Counted from the first letter of the stretch, positions 1-8,792 are shown. The stretch is 64,000 nt of DNA from Paenibacillus silvae (GCF_014639235.1 NZ_BMFU01000002.1:496001-560000); one strand, 5' to 3'. Made by a program: numbers and translations. The notes: generated by a model from the letters alone, not told the origin.

Positions 1-631
1 CCAGAATAAGATGAGATACGGTGCTGCTCGATTGATTGGAACCCAGAATATCCTCGGTCAGACGAAAGCCGGATTCAACATAAATATACACATCATCTCT
101 GCCAGAGAGCTTCACTTTACGCATTGCGGACAGAACCAACTCGTCATTGAAACGGTTCATGCTGACATGCGGGCTATAATAGCTGATGCCATAGGATTGA
201 AAGAGGATTGGCAAAGCTTCAGGAGAAAACCGATCTTTGATCGGAAAATTGCCGAATTGCGTGGTCCCTTCTTTTTGAAAATAATACAAGGTCAATCCGA
301 TATTCGGATTGGTAAATGTCACAACGCTTAACTCGCTCTTTAATTCGTCTCTAGCTTCAATTTTTTCAAATATACCAGAGGCAGGGTCCAGAAATTGCTG
401 CAGCCTTTTGCCTGCCGTACCACTGTAGGACAATTGCTGGGTTACGTGATTCAGGTTGGTGATGGAGTTCTCCAATGACGAGGTCACCTGCTGCAGATTA
501 CTTCGAATTCCATCGTCAATCTTATTAGCAAAGATGGAGTCGATCGTGTAATACGAGATGGCAAATATACTGATAAAGGGGACAAACGCACTGAGGAAAA
601 ACAACAAAAAGATTCTTTTCTTTAGTGTCAT
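1..631 (-). CDS. Sensor histidine kinase, N-terminal part (cut by window start)
   Basis: The reverse-strand frame is open from an ATG at 631 to the window edge (about 210 residues) and is preceded by a good AAGGAG ribosome binding site. The protein begins with a short basic stretch, then a hydrophobic segment at about residues 5-27 (LLFFLSAFVPFISIFAISYY), then an extracytoplasmic region with VTSSLENSITNLNHVTQQLS-like helix. This is the architecture of YesM-type kinases of two-component systems that control sugar transporters in Paenibacillus. The HAMP, His-kinase and ATPase domains lie outside the window, so the kinase call is inferred from the N-terminal pattern. Confidence 0.75.
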   Translation of the reverse strand, partial: MTLKKRIFLLFFLSAFVPFISIFAISYYTIDSIFANKIDDGIRSNLQQVTSSLENSITNLNHVTQQLSYSGTAGKRLQQFLDPASGIFEKIEARDELKSELSVVTFTNPNIGLTLYYFQKEGTTQFGNFPIKDRFSPEALPILFQSYGISYYSPHVSMNRFNDELVLSAMRKVKLSGRDDVYIYVESGFRLTEDILGSNQSSSTVSHLIL

Positions 632-736
632 GTTGATATTCTCCTTGCTAAATAAATGAAACAGCAAGCCTCCTGCTGTGGAAGCTTGCCTTTGCTTTCA
701 TAATTATAGAAGGTTATTCGAATAAGTCAAACGCTT

Positions 737-1753
737 TCATCTGGAATCCCGACTAATAATATCAATGGCATTAAACAGAAATGGTTTTCCGTCTAAATAA
801 TGTTGAAGGATCGCTTGAGCGTATGGCTGCTCCGCTTGAAGACTCTCGGTTTCCCGAGGATTGGGGGCATGATGGCTGGTATTTTCAATCAGGACCATTA
901 CGAAAAATGCCTCTAATGCGGTGTACCAATCTTGATCCAACGTTCTGATGCTTTCGTAGCCTTGAATGACTAATTTTCTTTGTGCGGGATACAGTCCCAG
1001 AATCACATGGGCCATATCGTAAGTAAAGAATCCGTAGCCACATCTTCCAAAATCAATGGCGCGAGGCTGCCCGTCATGAAAAACGATATTGCCCTGATGG
1101 AGGTCACCATGAATCAAGCCGTAGCTGTTCTTTTCAACCGAAAGTGTGGCAAGCCATGAGGAAACCCGGTCGGCGGCTTCACGATAAAGCTGGAATTCTG
1201 CTTCACGCAGAAAGTTGCTGTAATACTTCGTTAATCGAGCCCAGGCTTGCTGAAATGTCTGCTGACCCCATGCAGGACGTTTGAAATTGGAGTTTTGGGC
1301 GAGCGTCAAACCCTCGGTGGCTTGATGCAGTTTAGCCAAAAGCACACCTTCCTGATACACCTGATCATCCGTAAGCGCCCCTTGCGAATGCTCACCCTCA
1401 ACCCAACTTAGTAATGTGGCATGATATTCGACATCACCATCTCGTTCGAGTGTAATTACTCTGGAGCCGGCAGCACTTACAAGCCCTCGAGGTATGATCA
1501 GATCACTGTTTGCATGAAGAGATTCAAGGAATAATAATTCAGATTCAATCTCCTGTATATCCATTCCTGAATGAATTCGAAGCAATAGCTTTTGCTTCTC
1601 CTGTGTTTCCAAGACAAAGGTACATGTGCCCGAGAGCTGGTTGAATCGAATCTGCTCCCAGTCCAGCTGATAATAGGATAGTGCCTGTAAAGCGGCCTGT
1701 TTACATTGCAGCAGCGTCTGCTGAAGTTCTTTCTCTGATTCAAAATGAAACAT
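737..1753 (-). CDS. APH-family phosphotransferase (aminoglycoside phosphotransferase / homoserine kinase type II fold)
   Basis: Small-molecule kinase of the APH fold, 338 residues. The Brenner-type catalytic loop HGDLHQGN (about residues 215-222) is followed by the metal-binding IDFGRCGYG. The N-lobe has an HSG-type loop after a KLLLRIH strand. Substrate is unknown: relatives include spore-coat CotS-like proteins, choline kinases and homoserine kinases. I place the start at 1753 rather than the in-frame ATG at 1762, because the AAAAGGGG site directly abuts the latter and is about 9 nt from the former. It stands alone; the neighbour upstream is far and the kinase downstream is a separate unit. 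Confidence 0.8.
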   Translation of the reverse strand: MFHFESEKELQQTLLQCKQAALQALSYYQLDWEQIRFNQLSGTCTFVLETQEKQKLLLRIHSGMDIQEIESELLFLESLHANSDLIIPRGLVSAAGSRVITLERDGDVEYHATLLSWVEGEHSQGALTDDQVYQEGVLLAKLHQATEGLTLAQNSNFKRPAWGQQTFQQAWARLTKYYSNFLREAEFQLYREAADRVSSWLATLSVEKNSYGLIHGDLHQGNIVFHDGQPRAIDFGRCGYGFFTYDMAHVILGLYPAQRKLVIQGYESIRTLDQDWYTALEAFFVMVLIENTSHHAPNPRETESLQAEQPYAQAILQHYLDGKPFLFNAIDIISRDSR

Positions 1754-1910
1754 GATGAGCATCCCCTTTTCCTGATGTTTAGTGTCATATGAACATGTAT
1801 TAAAACAAAATATTCATATCTGTAGTGTACAGGGAAGCTGATCTTCAATTATAGGCAGAGTCTGTTTATATTCATTCCTTACATAACATTCCTGAAGATG
1901 ATGGGAGCGC

Positions 1911-2048
1911 CTAGATCATCAATTTCTTGAGCTCGTTGGAAAGACCGGATGTTTGCGCGGCATGATTCAGTGTAATTACCAGCCTTTCTAATTCAAGTTT
2001 GAATTGAATTCAGGGTTTACTTAATTCAACAATTTCCTGTTTTTTCAC
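1911..2048 (-). pseudogene. Possible decayed Spo0E-like small protein
   Basis: A GTG at 2048 has a GGAGG seven bases upstream and opens a short frame (MKKQEIVELSKP) that hits TGA. The same frame then continues IQFKLELERLVITLNHAAQT SGLSNELKKLMI before TAG. The second half resembles the helical hairpin of Spo0E-family aspartyl-phosphate phosphatases (LExL...GLS...), but the expected SQELD signature is missing. It could be a broken Spo0E paralogue or chance. The GGAGG that serves it is also the 3' arm of the degV terminator. Confidence 0.3.
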
Positions 2049-2075
2049 AAAAAAACCTCCAATTATACTTGGAGG
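2049..2075 (-). terminator. Rho-independent terminator of degV
   Basis: On the reverse strand CCTCCAA - GTATAA - TTGGAGG is followed by seven T residues, 18 nt after the degV stop codon. The arms pair perfectly over 7 bp. Confidence 0.8.
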
Positions 2076-2093
2076 AGATGGATGGATCTATAT

Positions 2094-2963
2094 TTACAAA
2101 TCAATATAACTGACAGCAATTGAACCAGGACCCGTATGAGAGCCGATTACACAACCGCCTTCAATCAGAATAATGTCTTTGAAATGATTTGTCTGTATAA
2201 GCGAGGCATGTAATCTTTCCGTTAGTTTCTCTGCAAAAGTTTGAGCAATAATAAGTACGTTTGGACAAATTTCATTTTTACGCGTAACGATTTTCTGTAG
2301 TACTCCGTCCAGCGCCTTTTCCATTTTCCCGCGATACTTTTGAATAGAGCGTACTTCTCCCTGAATAATATTAAGCACAGGACGTACTTTAAGAACATTG
2401 CCAATTAAATGCTGTAAACTGCTCACTCGACCACCCTTATATAGATAATCCAGTCGGTCCACTAATACATCAATATTAACCTTCTCTCGTACATTCTCAA
2501 TATCCTTGATGACCTGCTCCAGCGAGTGTCCTGCTTCGAGTGCCCGGGCTGCCCTTACTACCAGTATGGCATAACTTGCAGACAAATGCATTGAATCGAC
2601 GATATGAATCTGCCCATCCGGCAGCTCGGAGGCTGCAATGTGCGCATTCTGATTAGTAGAAGACACCTTGGATGACATGCTGATATATAAGATCTGTTTG
2701 CCTTCTTCAAGCTCCTGTTCGAAGAAACGAATGAAATCAGCCGGTGATGGCGCGGCAGTTTTGGGAATGATGCCCTCCTCATCAGAGCGGTGGTACAGCT
2801 CTCCAGTTGTAATATCTATATTGTCCTTGTACGATTGAGCACCCATAACGACATATAACGGCACAACGCTGATATCGTAACGGTCAAGTAGTTCCTTTGA
2901 TAAATCTGAGGTGCTGTCCACCATTAATTTAATGTTCGAGGTCATTGCCATAGCTGCATCCAT
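2094..2963 (-). CDS. DegV family fatty-acid-binding protein
   Basis: Binds a fatty acyl chain and, in Firmicutes with FakA, presents fatty acids for phosphorylation (FakB role). The sequence shows the family hallmarks: KLMVDSTSDLSKEL near the N-terminus, KTAAPSPADF (the S/T-P-S lipid-head contact), SSKVSST and the VDRLDYLYKGGRVS motif in the second domain. Length 289 is normal. Several ATGs lie near the start (residues 1, 5 and 7); homologues usually begin just before the NIKLMVDST strand, so the true start may be up to six codons later. No fakA kinase is nearby. It is followed by a clear terminator. Confidence 0.88.
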   Translation of the reverse strand: MDAAMAMTSNIKLMVDSTSDLSKELLDRYDISVVPLYVVMGAQSYKDNIDITTGELYHRSDEEGIIPKTAAPSPADFIRFFEQELEEGKQILYISMSSKVSSTNQNAHIAASELPDGQIHIVDSMHLSASYAILVVRAARALEAGHSLEQVIKDIENVREKVNIDVLVDRLDYLYKGGRVSSLQHLIGNVLKVRPVLNIIQGEVRSIQKYRGKMEKALDGVLQKIVTRKNEICPNVLIIAQTFAEKLTERLHASLIQTNHFKDIILIEGGCVIGSHTGPGSIAVSYIDL

Positions 2964-3036
2964 CCATTCTCATAGGATTTGATAAATGTATAAGTTAAAA
3001 TATCATTTGATACAAAATTATATCATTTTTGGATGC

Positions 3037-3076
3037 GAGTCAACTTTTCTATAAGAACGATAGAAAGTTGACACTC
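3037..3076 (-). terminator. Imperfect hairpin downstream of LysR gene
   Basis: GAGTCAACTTTTCTAT and ATAGAAAGTTGACACTC form an almost perfect 15-16 bp stem around a 7-nt loop (AAGAACG). It lies between the LysR stop (3099) and the degV start (2963). There is no T-run, so it may be a weak terminator, an RNA stability element or a regulatory dyad of degV. Confidence 0.4.
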
Positions 3077-3098
3077 ATATTTACTCCAGGTATGACAT

Positions 3099-4013
3099 TT
3101 AATCCATCTGGAGACTAATATGATGAACCCGATCTGTAAGTCTGGTTGTAAATTCTTCAACCATTTTAGGAACCGGTTCATCCACTTTTGTAATTCTGCC
3201 CAATATAGCTTTGTTATCGGAACTGAGCTGTTCAATTGGAACTGTGACGAGCTGTTCCTTATAGGTGGAGGACAACGTATTCACGATAAAATCGGGTGCA
3301 ATGGTAATTGCATTCCCCTTAACGACCATCTGAACCAATGCGTCCGTGTTATTTGTAATCAGGGATATACGATTGCCAGCACTGGCAGACATCAGATAAT
3401 GAGCAATATTCTCGATATGTTCGTCTTTATATAGAACAAACTCCTCATTTTCTAAGGCTTCTGGAGATATCGTTTTGAAATAACGTAGTGGTGAACTGAT
3501 ATTCATAACGATTACGGCATTACCTTCTACGATCGGCACCCATTCAAGCGAAGAGTTCTGTTGACTTTTACTGTAGGATAATAAACCCATGTTTGCATAA
3601 CCGTCCTGAACGTGCTTTATGACAGTTTGAGTGTCACCTTCGATCATCTGCACCTTGAGTGTGGGATAACTTTGCATGAGCTCTAACGTAGCCTGAACAA
3701 CTTGCGGAACAAAACCGGGAATGGTTGCTATTGTAATGCTCTCCATATGATCTTCTTTCAGTATAAGCAATTCATGCTGCATGCTGTCTATATTTTTCAG
3801 AATAGCTGCGGCATGCTTCAGAACCAACTCCCCTTCGACTGTGGGAGCAACGCCCTTTTTGGTGCGGTGAAAAATAATTGTGTCCATCTCTTCTTCAAGC
3901 TGCCTGATGGATTGGCTGATTGTCGGTACGGTCAGATGATGCACACTTGCTGCCTTGGTAAATGAACCGAATTGTGCAGCAGATATCAGATACTGCAACT
4001 GAGTAATGTTCAT
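3099..4013 (-). CDS. LysR family transcriptional regulator
   Basis: 304 residues. N-terminal winged HTH (MNITQLQYLISAAQFGSFTKAA... TISQSIRQLEEEM) followed by a LysR substrate-binding domain from about residue 90. Divergent from the alpha/beta hydrolase gene at 4116, with about 100 bp of AT-rich DNA between them, so the hydrolase is the probable target. The inducer is not predictable from sequence. Confidence 0.9.
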   Translation of the reverse strand: MNITQLQYLISAAQFGSFTKAASVHHLTVPTISQSIRQLEEEMDTIIFHRTKKGVAPTVEGELVLKHAAAILKNIDSMQHELLILKEDHMESITIATIPGFVPQVVQATLELMQSYPTLKVQMIEGDTQTVIKHVQDGYANMGLLSYSKSQQNSSLEWVPIVEGNAVIVMNISSPLRYFKTISPEALENEEFVLYKDEHIENIAHYLMSASAGNRISLITNNTDALVQMVVKGNAITIAPDFIVNTLSSTYKEQLVTVPIEQLSSDNKAILGRITKVDEPVPKMVEEFTTRLTDRVHHISLQMD

Positions 4014-4072
4014 CTCATTCTCCCTACCCTTAAATAAAAATTTATGATACTAAATTATATTTAAATATATTT

Positions 4073-4107
4073 TATAATGCTAATCAAGTATGATTTGTCT
4101 AAGGAGG
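4073..4107 (+). promoter_or_regulatory. -10 box and ribosome binding site of the hydrolase gene
   Basis: A consensus TATAAT at 4073-4078 lies in very AT-rich DNA, followed at 4102-4107 by AGGAGG, 8-9 nt before ATG 4116. The -35 element is poor, as expected for a LysR-activated promoter. Confidence 0.5.
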
Positions 4108-4115
4108 TCGGTATT

Positions 4116-4997
4116 ATGCGTAGTATTCGAAGTTTTCTTGTAGAATTGTTGCTCAGAATGACAAAAAGAAAAATGAATGTAGATGAATTTATGGAAGAAC
4201 GTAGAAAAATAAATAGTGTGCCCTATGAAGTTCCCGCAAAACTAAAACATAAATACAGTATAACCAAGGATCAGAGCCTCCCCGTAGATACTTATATGAT
4301 GAAATCGAAATCTCGATCGGATGAGCGGATCGTTCTATATTTGCCTGGTGGAGGATATGTTGACCAGCCACTGACATGGCACTGGCATTTCCTGAATCAT
4401 CTCACGGAGCAATTAAATTGTACGGTATATGCAGCGGTGTATCCAAAGGCTCCTAATTATCAATGCATCGATGCGATTGCTAGTGTACTGATCGTCTATC
4501 AGCATATCTTGAAAACAACTAAACCAGAAAACATCACCATTATGGGTGATTCTGCGGGTGGTGGCCTTTCTCTCGCCTTCGCGCAATATTTGCAAGAACA
4601 AGGATTGCCGCAGCCAAAAGACATTATTCTCTTGTCACCATGGCTCGACATAACTTTGAGTAGTCCGGAGGTTATGGCAATGATTGATAAGGAGCCTATG
4701 CTGAATTGGGACATGCTGGTTGCATCTGGTAAATCATATGCAGGTGAACTGCCACGTTCTCACTACCTGGTCAGTCCGATTCATGGAGAGATCAAAAATC
4801 TGGGTAAAATCTCGGTGTTTATCGGGACCCATGAATTTTTCCTTCCGGATGCACGTAAATTCAAAGAAAAGGCTGCCCGGCAGTCTGTTGCTATCAATTA
4901 TTTTGAGTATCCCAAAATGAATCATGTTTTCCCCGTGTTTCCGATCCCTGAAGCCAAAAAGGCACTCAAGCAAATTGTCGATATCATCAAAAGCTAA
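4116..4997 (+). CDS. Alpha/beta hydrolase, HSL-like carboxylesterase
   Basis: Probable esterase, 293 residues. It carries the oxyanion-hole region LYLPGGGYV (HGGG variant in which His is replaced by Pro), the nucleophile elbow GDSAGGGL and a C-terminal HVFPVFP carrying the catalytic His; a DARKFKEKA segment supplies the likely Asp. I choose ATG 4116 because AAGGAGG stands 8 nt upstream; an upstream in-frame ATG at 4077 overlaps the -10 box. Divergent LysR gene is its likely regulator. Substrate unknown. Confidence 0.85.
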   Translation: MRSIRSFLVELLLRMTKRKMNVDEFMEERRKINSVPYEVPAKLKHKYSITKDQSLPVDTYMMKSKSRSDERIVLYLPGGGYVDQPLTWHWHFLNHLTEQLNCTVYAAVYPKAPNYQCIDAIASVLIVYQHILKTTKPENITIMGDSAGGGLSLAFAQYLQEQGLPQPKDIILLSPWLDITLSSPEVMAMIDKEPMLNWDMLVASGKSYAGELPRSHYLVSPIHGEIKNLGKISVFIGTHEFFLPDARKFKEKAARQSVAINYFEYPKMNHVFPVFPIPEAKKALKQIVDIIKS

Positions 4998-5030
4998 ATG
5001 CTGAAATGTGATCTGCTCGGCTCCTAACAT

Positions 5031-5074
5031 CAAAAAGCCCAACAATCGTCTGAGCTGAGTGTTGGGCCAGTTTC
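5031..5074. terminator. Bidirectional terminator between hydrolase and DoxX genes
   Basis: Perfect 8-bp arms GCCCAACA (5037-5044) and TGTTGGGC (5060-5067), with an A-run on the left and T-rich sequence on the right. It serves both convergent genes. Confidence 0.75.
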
Positions 5075-5075
5075 T

Positions 5076-5522
5076 TTATTTGAACCATGGTGAGGCCAGG
5101 ACAACGGCCGTGATAAAAAATAATTGCAGCAGCAAGCGGGGAAACACGGGCAGTACCTGCTTCCCATTGATGGTTATTTTATGGCGTGCGGCATGAATGT
5201 TGGCAGGAAACATGAGAATTAACATAAGCAGAAGTCCGATAGACGCAATCCAGTCAATACCAGGAATCAGAAGGCCTGCAGCGCCTGCAATTTCGAGTAC
5301 GCCTGTCCAGGTTACTGCCCGCTCTTTGTTCGTGATGCCCGGCGGGACCATATTCAACAGATCTGTTCTTCGTTTGCCCCAGTGAGCCGATGCGGTCATC
5401 AGGAACATAAGCGCTACTGCAAGCTGGAGAGCGGGATGCCAATGATCCAGCATTGGAACACCAAGCCAGCCGATTCCACGGAACAGGAGAAACGTTGTAC
5501 ATAATACGATAAATGGTGCCAT
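5076..5522 (-). CDS. DoxX family membrane protein
   Basis: Small integral membrane protein of 148 residues with four hydrophobic helices. The DoxX pattern includes FLLFRGIGWLG, ASAHWGKRR, LEIAGAAGLLIPGI and MFPANIHAA. Start placed at 5522, where AAAAGGGG is 6 nt upstream; the longer frame from 5543 runs through that site. It lies 36 bp downstream of the tetR gene and is probably cotranscribed with and controlled by it. Function in the family is poorly defined (quinone or thiol redox partners have been proposed). Confidence 0.8.
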   Translation of the reverse strand: MAPFIVLCTTFLLFRGIGWLGVPMLDHWHPALQLAVALMFLMTASAHWGKRRTDLLNMVPPGITNKERAVTWTGVLEIAGAAGLLIPGIDWIASIGLLLMLILMFPANIHAARHKITINGKQVLPVFPRLLLQLFFITAVVLASPWFK

Positions 5523-5558
5523 GGTACATCCCCTTTTCATCATTCGTCAGTGAATGTG

Positions 5559-6164
5559 TTATTGTGTAGCAGTTCTTAATATCTCTGCCATAAATGAAGC
5601 AATTTCCTTTGGTTTAAGTCCGTCCTGGTCGTTCGTTTTCATAAAGCTTCGCACACGTAATCCCATAGAAAGCAGTACAAAGAGCTCTCCCATACTATTA
5701 GCGTCAACAGAACGGTTAATGACCTGATGCTGCTGCCCAAGTTCAATCCAGTGAACAGAATGTTTAACCGAGGTATCGTAGAACTGCTGCAAAGCTTCGG
5801 ATACTTCAGGATCATCTTCTTTCCCCAGCAAATACGCTAGAACCTTATTCGTAATCAGCTCCCGATCCTCCATCCCCGATAGATTGGCTGCAATAATCTG
5901 CATCGGTCCCTCGAACGTTTTGATCTCGGCTTCAGCAACGTTATTTAATACAGCTTCATGAATCATGTCGAGATGTTCAAGAAGAATCCAGATAAAAATT
6001 TCGTCTTTGGTTTTAACGTAATGAAAAATGGCCCCTTTGGACAAGCCAGATCGCTCCATAATTTCTTTCAAGGTAATGGAATGGCAGCCCTTGTCACGGA
6101 GAAGTTCCTTTGTTGCTTTTAACAGCTGCTCAGTTGTCTGTTTACGTCGATCTTCATTTTTCAT
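5559..6164 (-). CDS. TetR family transcriptional regulator
   Basis: 201 residues. HTH at about residues 10-56: TTEQLLKATKELLRDKGCHS... ERSGLSKGAIFHYVKTKDEIF, which is classic TetR. Start at 6164 is fixed by GGGAGGACTTCTG immediately upstream; the longer frame to 6281 would run through the promoter and operator. It is autoregulated by the look of its promoter (6193-6221) and probably controls doxX downstream. Confidence 0.9.
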   Translation of the reverse strand: MKNEDRRKQTTEQLLKATKELLRDKGCHSITLKEIMERSGLSKGAIFHYVKTKDEIFIWILLEHLDMIHEAVLNNVAEAEIKTFEGPMQIIAANLSGMEDRELITNKVLAYLLGKEDDPEVSEALQQFYDTSVKHSVHWIELGQQHQVINRSVDANSMGELFVLLSMGLRVRSFMKTNDQDGLKPKEIASFMAEILRTATQ

Positions 6165-6192
6165 CAGAAGTCCTCCCAAATATGTTACCTTC

Positions 6193-6221
6193 ATTATATA
6201 AACCGACCAGCGGTTTGTAAA
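6193..6221 (-). promoter_or_regulatory. tetR-doxX promoter with operator in the spacer
   Basis: Reverse strand: TTTACA (6221-6216), exactly 17 bp, then perfect TATAAT (6198-6193). The spacer holds the inverted repeat AAACCG-CTGGT-CGGTTT (6200-6216), a TetR-family operator form. Bound repressor would block polymerase directly. Confidence 0.8.
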
Positions 6222-6322
6222 TAGACGTGCGATGACATTCCACATTCTTAAGAACGTCAACGTATGAAAAAAACGATTCAATACTGCTGCATTACATTAT
6301 TAAGTTGTGTAACAGCCTCGTT

Positions 6323-6583
6323 TCAATCGCAGTCTTCATCTTTAAAATGAAAATGTTCATGATTGACTGCATCCATGCCCACCAATTTACCGTTCTTTTT
6401 GTGATAATATGCAAAATTACGATTCAATGGCAGCTGCAGTAGTTGATAATTGTGATCTCGTGGGAGAGAATGGATTTCTTTCATGGCTGACTCTTTTGTG
6501 CTGTATATGCCTATGGGATAGAAATTGGGGAAATTGGCCGAAACATCCGTGACGAATATTCCCCAGACGAATTCATCTGTCAA
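6323..6583 (-). CDS. Small hypothetical protein
   Basis: 86 residues, unrecognised, soluble and rich in aromatic residues (WGIFVTDVSANFPNFYPIGIY at the start, HFHFKDEDCD at the end). Starts with TTG at 6583, preceded by AAAGGA at 10 nt, and lies 6 nt after the stop of the FGGY kinase gene, so the two are translationally linked. The family cannot be named; it could be a carbohydrate-kinase partner or unrelated passenger. Confidence 0.6.
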   Translation of the reverse strand: MTDEFVWGIFVTDVSANFPNFYPIGIYSTKESAMKEIHSLPRDHNYQLLQLPLNRNFAYYHKKNGKLVGMDAVNHEHFHFKDEDCD

Positions 6584-6589
6584 TCGTTC

Positions 6590-8194
6590 TCAATCCTTTT
6601 CTATAAAATGATCTACTGCGGCTTGCTCAATGGCAAGCCCTTTCTTGTAACGTTCCATGAACCGGGCAAATCCGTTCACGTCAACACGGTCTGGCTCCAT
6701 CTTGCTCGCTTCTATACCATTAAACACTTGAAGTGTTAGAAAATCCACCAAGCTCTCGTTTTTCTTCTTCTGAATCATATAGGAAGCTAATACAGCTATT
6801 CCCCATGACCCGCCTTCACCAGCTGTTGACATCACGGATACGGGAACATCTAGTGCAGCTGCACATATTTTTTGACCGACAAGCGGCGTTTTGAATAATC
6901 CTCCATGTGCCACAATATGTTTGACAGCTACATTCTCCTTTTGCGTCAAAATATCCATTCCGAGTCTTAATGCGCCAAATGCACTGAACAGATGTGTTCT
7001 CATAAAATTAGTCAGATTAAATCGACTGTCCGGGGAACGGACAAATAGCGGGCGCCCCTTGCTTATTCCAGTAATGTTCTCACCGGAATAGTAACCATAA
7101 CTCAACAAACCGCCTCCGTCGGGGTCTGCCTCCATCGCTTTATTAAACAGAACATGAAATAAATGATTGTGGTCAATGGCTAATCCCATGGCCTCACAAC
7201 ATTCATGGAACAGTCTGATCCATGCGTTGATATCACTGGTGCAATTGTTAGCCAGAACCATGGCAACCGGGTTTCCATCGGGTGTAGCGACAATATCAAT
7301 CTCGGGATATACCCCGATATCTTTGTCCAGAACGAACATTGCAAAAATGGATGTACCAGCCGATATATTGCCGCTGCGTGTTTGAATACTATTCGTAGCC
7401 ACCATGCCCGTTCCGGCATCACCTTCCGGGGGGCAGAACGGAATGCCAGCTTGCAGATCGCCAGATGGGTCGATAAGTCGTGCTCCGGTCTCGTGAAGAT
7501 AACCAGCATGTTCACCAGCTGTAAGTACAGAAGGTAAAATGTCTTTAAGATGCCAAGGGTAAGCTTTATCGCGAATGAGCTCGTTAAACTGTGCAAGCAT
7601 CTTCTTATTGTATCCGCATGTTGTCCTGTCAATCGGGAACATGCCCGAAGCATCCCCTGCCCCGATAGCCTTACTTCCTGTTAGAAGAAAGTGCATGTAA
7701 CCTGACAACGTTGTTATATATTTAATGTGCTTGACATGTTCCTCATTGTTTAAGATGGCTTGATACAGATGTGCAATGCTCCATCGCTCAGGAATTTTAA
7801 ATTGAAATTGTCGGGTCAAGCAAGTTGCTGCTGTACTCGTTGTGGCATTACGCCATGTACGAAATGGAACTAATAGTTCTCCTGATTCATCCAGAACAAT
7901 ATACCCCTGCATCATTCCAGAGCATCCGATGGCACCTATTTTTTGCAGCTTTACTCCATAGTTCGTCATAACCTGTTGCTTGAGTTGACCATATACATCT
8001 TGTAACCCATGAACCATCTCATGTTGATGATAGGTCCAATAATGACCGATTAGCTGATTTTCCCATTCATAACTGCTGGAAGCGATAATTTCAAACTGCT
8101 TATTGATCAGGGCAGCTTTGATCCGTGTAGAACCAAATTCAATACCAAGTGAGCTTTCTCCGCTGACAATCGCTTCTTTAAAATGTTGATCCAT
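6590..8194 (-). CDS. FGGY family carbohydrate kinase
   Basis: 534 residues. ATP-dependent sugar or polyol kinase. N-terminal FGGY domain begins LGIEFGSTRIKAALI (phosphate 1 loop), with a GCSGMMQGY strand; C-terminal FGGY domain has VAHGGLFKTPLVGQ and TAGEGGSWGIAVLA (adenosine motif). It belongs to the long xylulokinase-like ATPase subgroup rather than clear araB or xylB. Substrate unknown. It heads a two-gene unit with the small ORF downstream. A cre-like sequence with several mismatches (TGAATGCGCTTTAG, 8224-8237) is in its leader. Confidence 0.85.
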   Translation of the reverse strand: MDQHFKEAIVSGESSLGIEFGSTRIKAALINKQFEIIASSSYEWENQLIGHYWTYHQHEMVHGLQDVYGQLKQQVMTNYGVKLQKIGAIGCSGMMQGYIVLDESGELLVPFRTWRNATTSTAATCLTRQFQFKIPERWSIAHLYQAILNNEEHVKHIKYITTLSGYMHFLLTGSKAIGAGDASGMFPIDRTTCGYNKKMLAQFNELIRDKAYPWHLKDILPSVLTAGEHAGYLHETGARLIDPSGDLQAGIPFCPPEGDAGTGMVATNSIQTRSGNISAGTSIFAMFVLDKDIGVYPEIDIVATPDGNPVAMVLANNCTSDINAWIRLFHECCEAMGLAIDHNHLFHVLFNKAMEADPDGGGLLSYGYYSGENITGISKGRPLFVRSPDSRFNLTNFMRTHLFSAFGALRLGMDILTQKENVAVKHIVAHGGLFKTPLVGQKICAAALDVPVSVMSTAGEGGSWGIAVLASYMIQKKKNESLVDFLTLQVFNGIEASKMEPDRVDVNGFARFMERYKKGLAIEQAAVDHFIEKD

Positions 8195-8309
8195 TGGGTT
8201 CGATGCACCACCTTATAGGTTGATGAATGCGCTTTAGATTTTATTTCTGATGAGATGATAACATGTTCAAGGCACTTTGTATATTGGATAAACTAAGTTT
8301 GTTAATAAA

Positions 8310-8393
8310 ATGTAAAAAGACATCTCTTATTCTCTATTTGCGTTTGATAGAAGGTTGACCAGCCGTCTACGCAAATGAGAACAAAACATGTCT
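8310..8393 (-). terminator. Large compound hairpin terminator after DUF4180 gene
   Basis: Nested dyads: AGACAT (8318-8323) with ATGTCT (8388-8393), symmetric 6-nt internal loops, then TTCTC-T-ATTTGCGT (8330-8343) with ACGCAAAT-GAGAA (8369-8381). On the reverse strand the stem is followed by TTTTT. It ends the TetR-GNAT-DUF4180 operon and sits just upstream of the FGGY promoter region. Confidence 0.6.
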
Positions 8394-8423
8394 CTCATCA
8401 GTATTGTCTATATAGCGCCCTAC

Positions 8424-8792
8424 TCACTTTAAGCTACTCAGCTTTTCAACAGCCTGCTGTTCATCTGGCAGGAAGAATATATCATTACCATTATTGCTCT
8501 CATAAATAAAGTCTTTGAGGCTTTTACTGGTGTAACTCGAGAAGTCGCCAACGATTGCAATTTTGGTCTGATAGTTGATGAACTTTTGAAGCACTTCCCC
8601 TGCCAAACGTGTTTTCAGATCAAAGAACTCTTCACATACATCAGCTTTATTAACAATAATGCGGTGACTATCGACTTCATATCTAACTGTTGCCATGAGA
8701 TCGATCGCAGACTGAACATCTGTAATTAATTGTTCACTGCCAGTAACGTAAGCAATAGTTACGCCATTTTCGTTGATTTTTTTAATGTTCAT
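8424..8792 (-). CDS. DUF4180 domain protein
   Basis: 122 residues, matching the DUF4180 pattern as I know it: N-terminal beta strand with ITDVQSAIDLMA, central DSHRIIVNKADVCEEFFDLKTRLAGEVLQKF, and IAIVGDFSSYTSKSLKDFIYESN near the C-terminus. This family looks like a STAS/anti-sigma-antagonist-related fold and often lies beside regulators, but no biochemical role is known to me. Third gene of a tight TetR-GNAT-DUF4180 operon (10-nt gap). Confidence 0.8.
   Translation of the reverse strand: MNIKKINENGVTIAYVTGSEQLITDVQSAIDLMATVRYEVDSHRIIVNKADVCEEFFDLKTRLAGEVLQKFINYQTKIAIVGDFSSYTSKSLKDFIYESNNGNDIFFLPDEQQAVEKLSSLK

Noticed and set aside
11..331. Forward open frame at the window start
   Set aside because: Antisense shadow of the histidine kinase frame, which has a start, ribosome site and membrane helix.
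7180..7653. 157-codon reverse frame inside the FGGY gene
   Set aside because: Overlaps the kinase in another frame; no ribosome site and no family.
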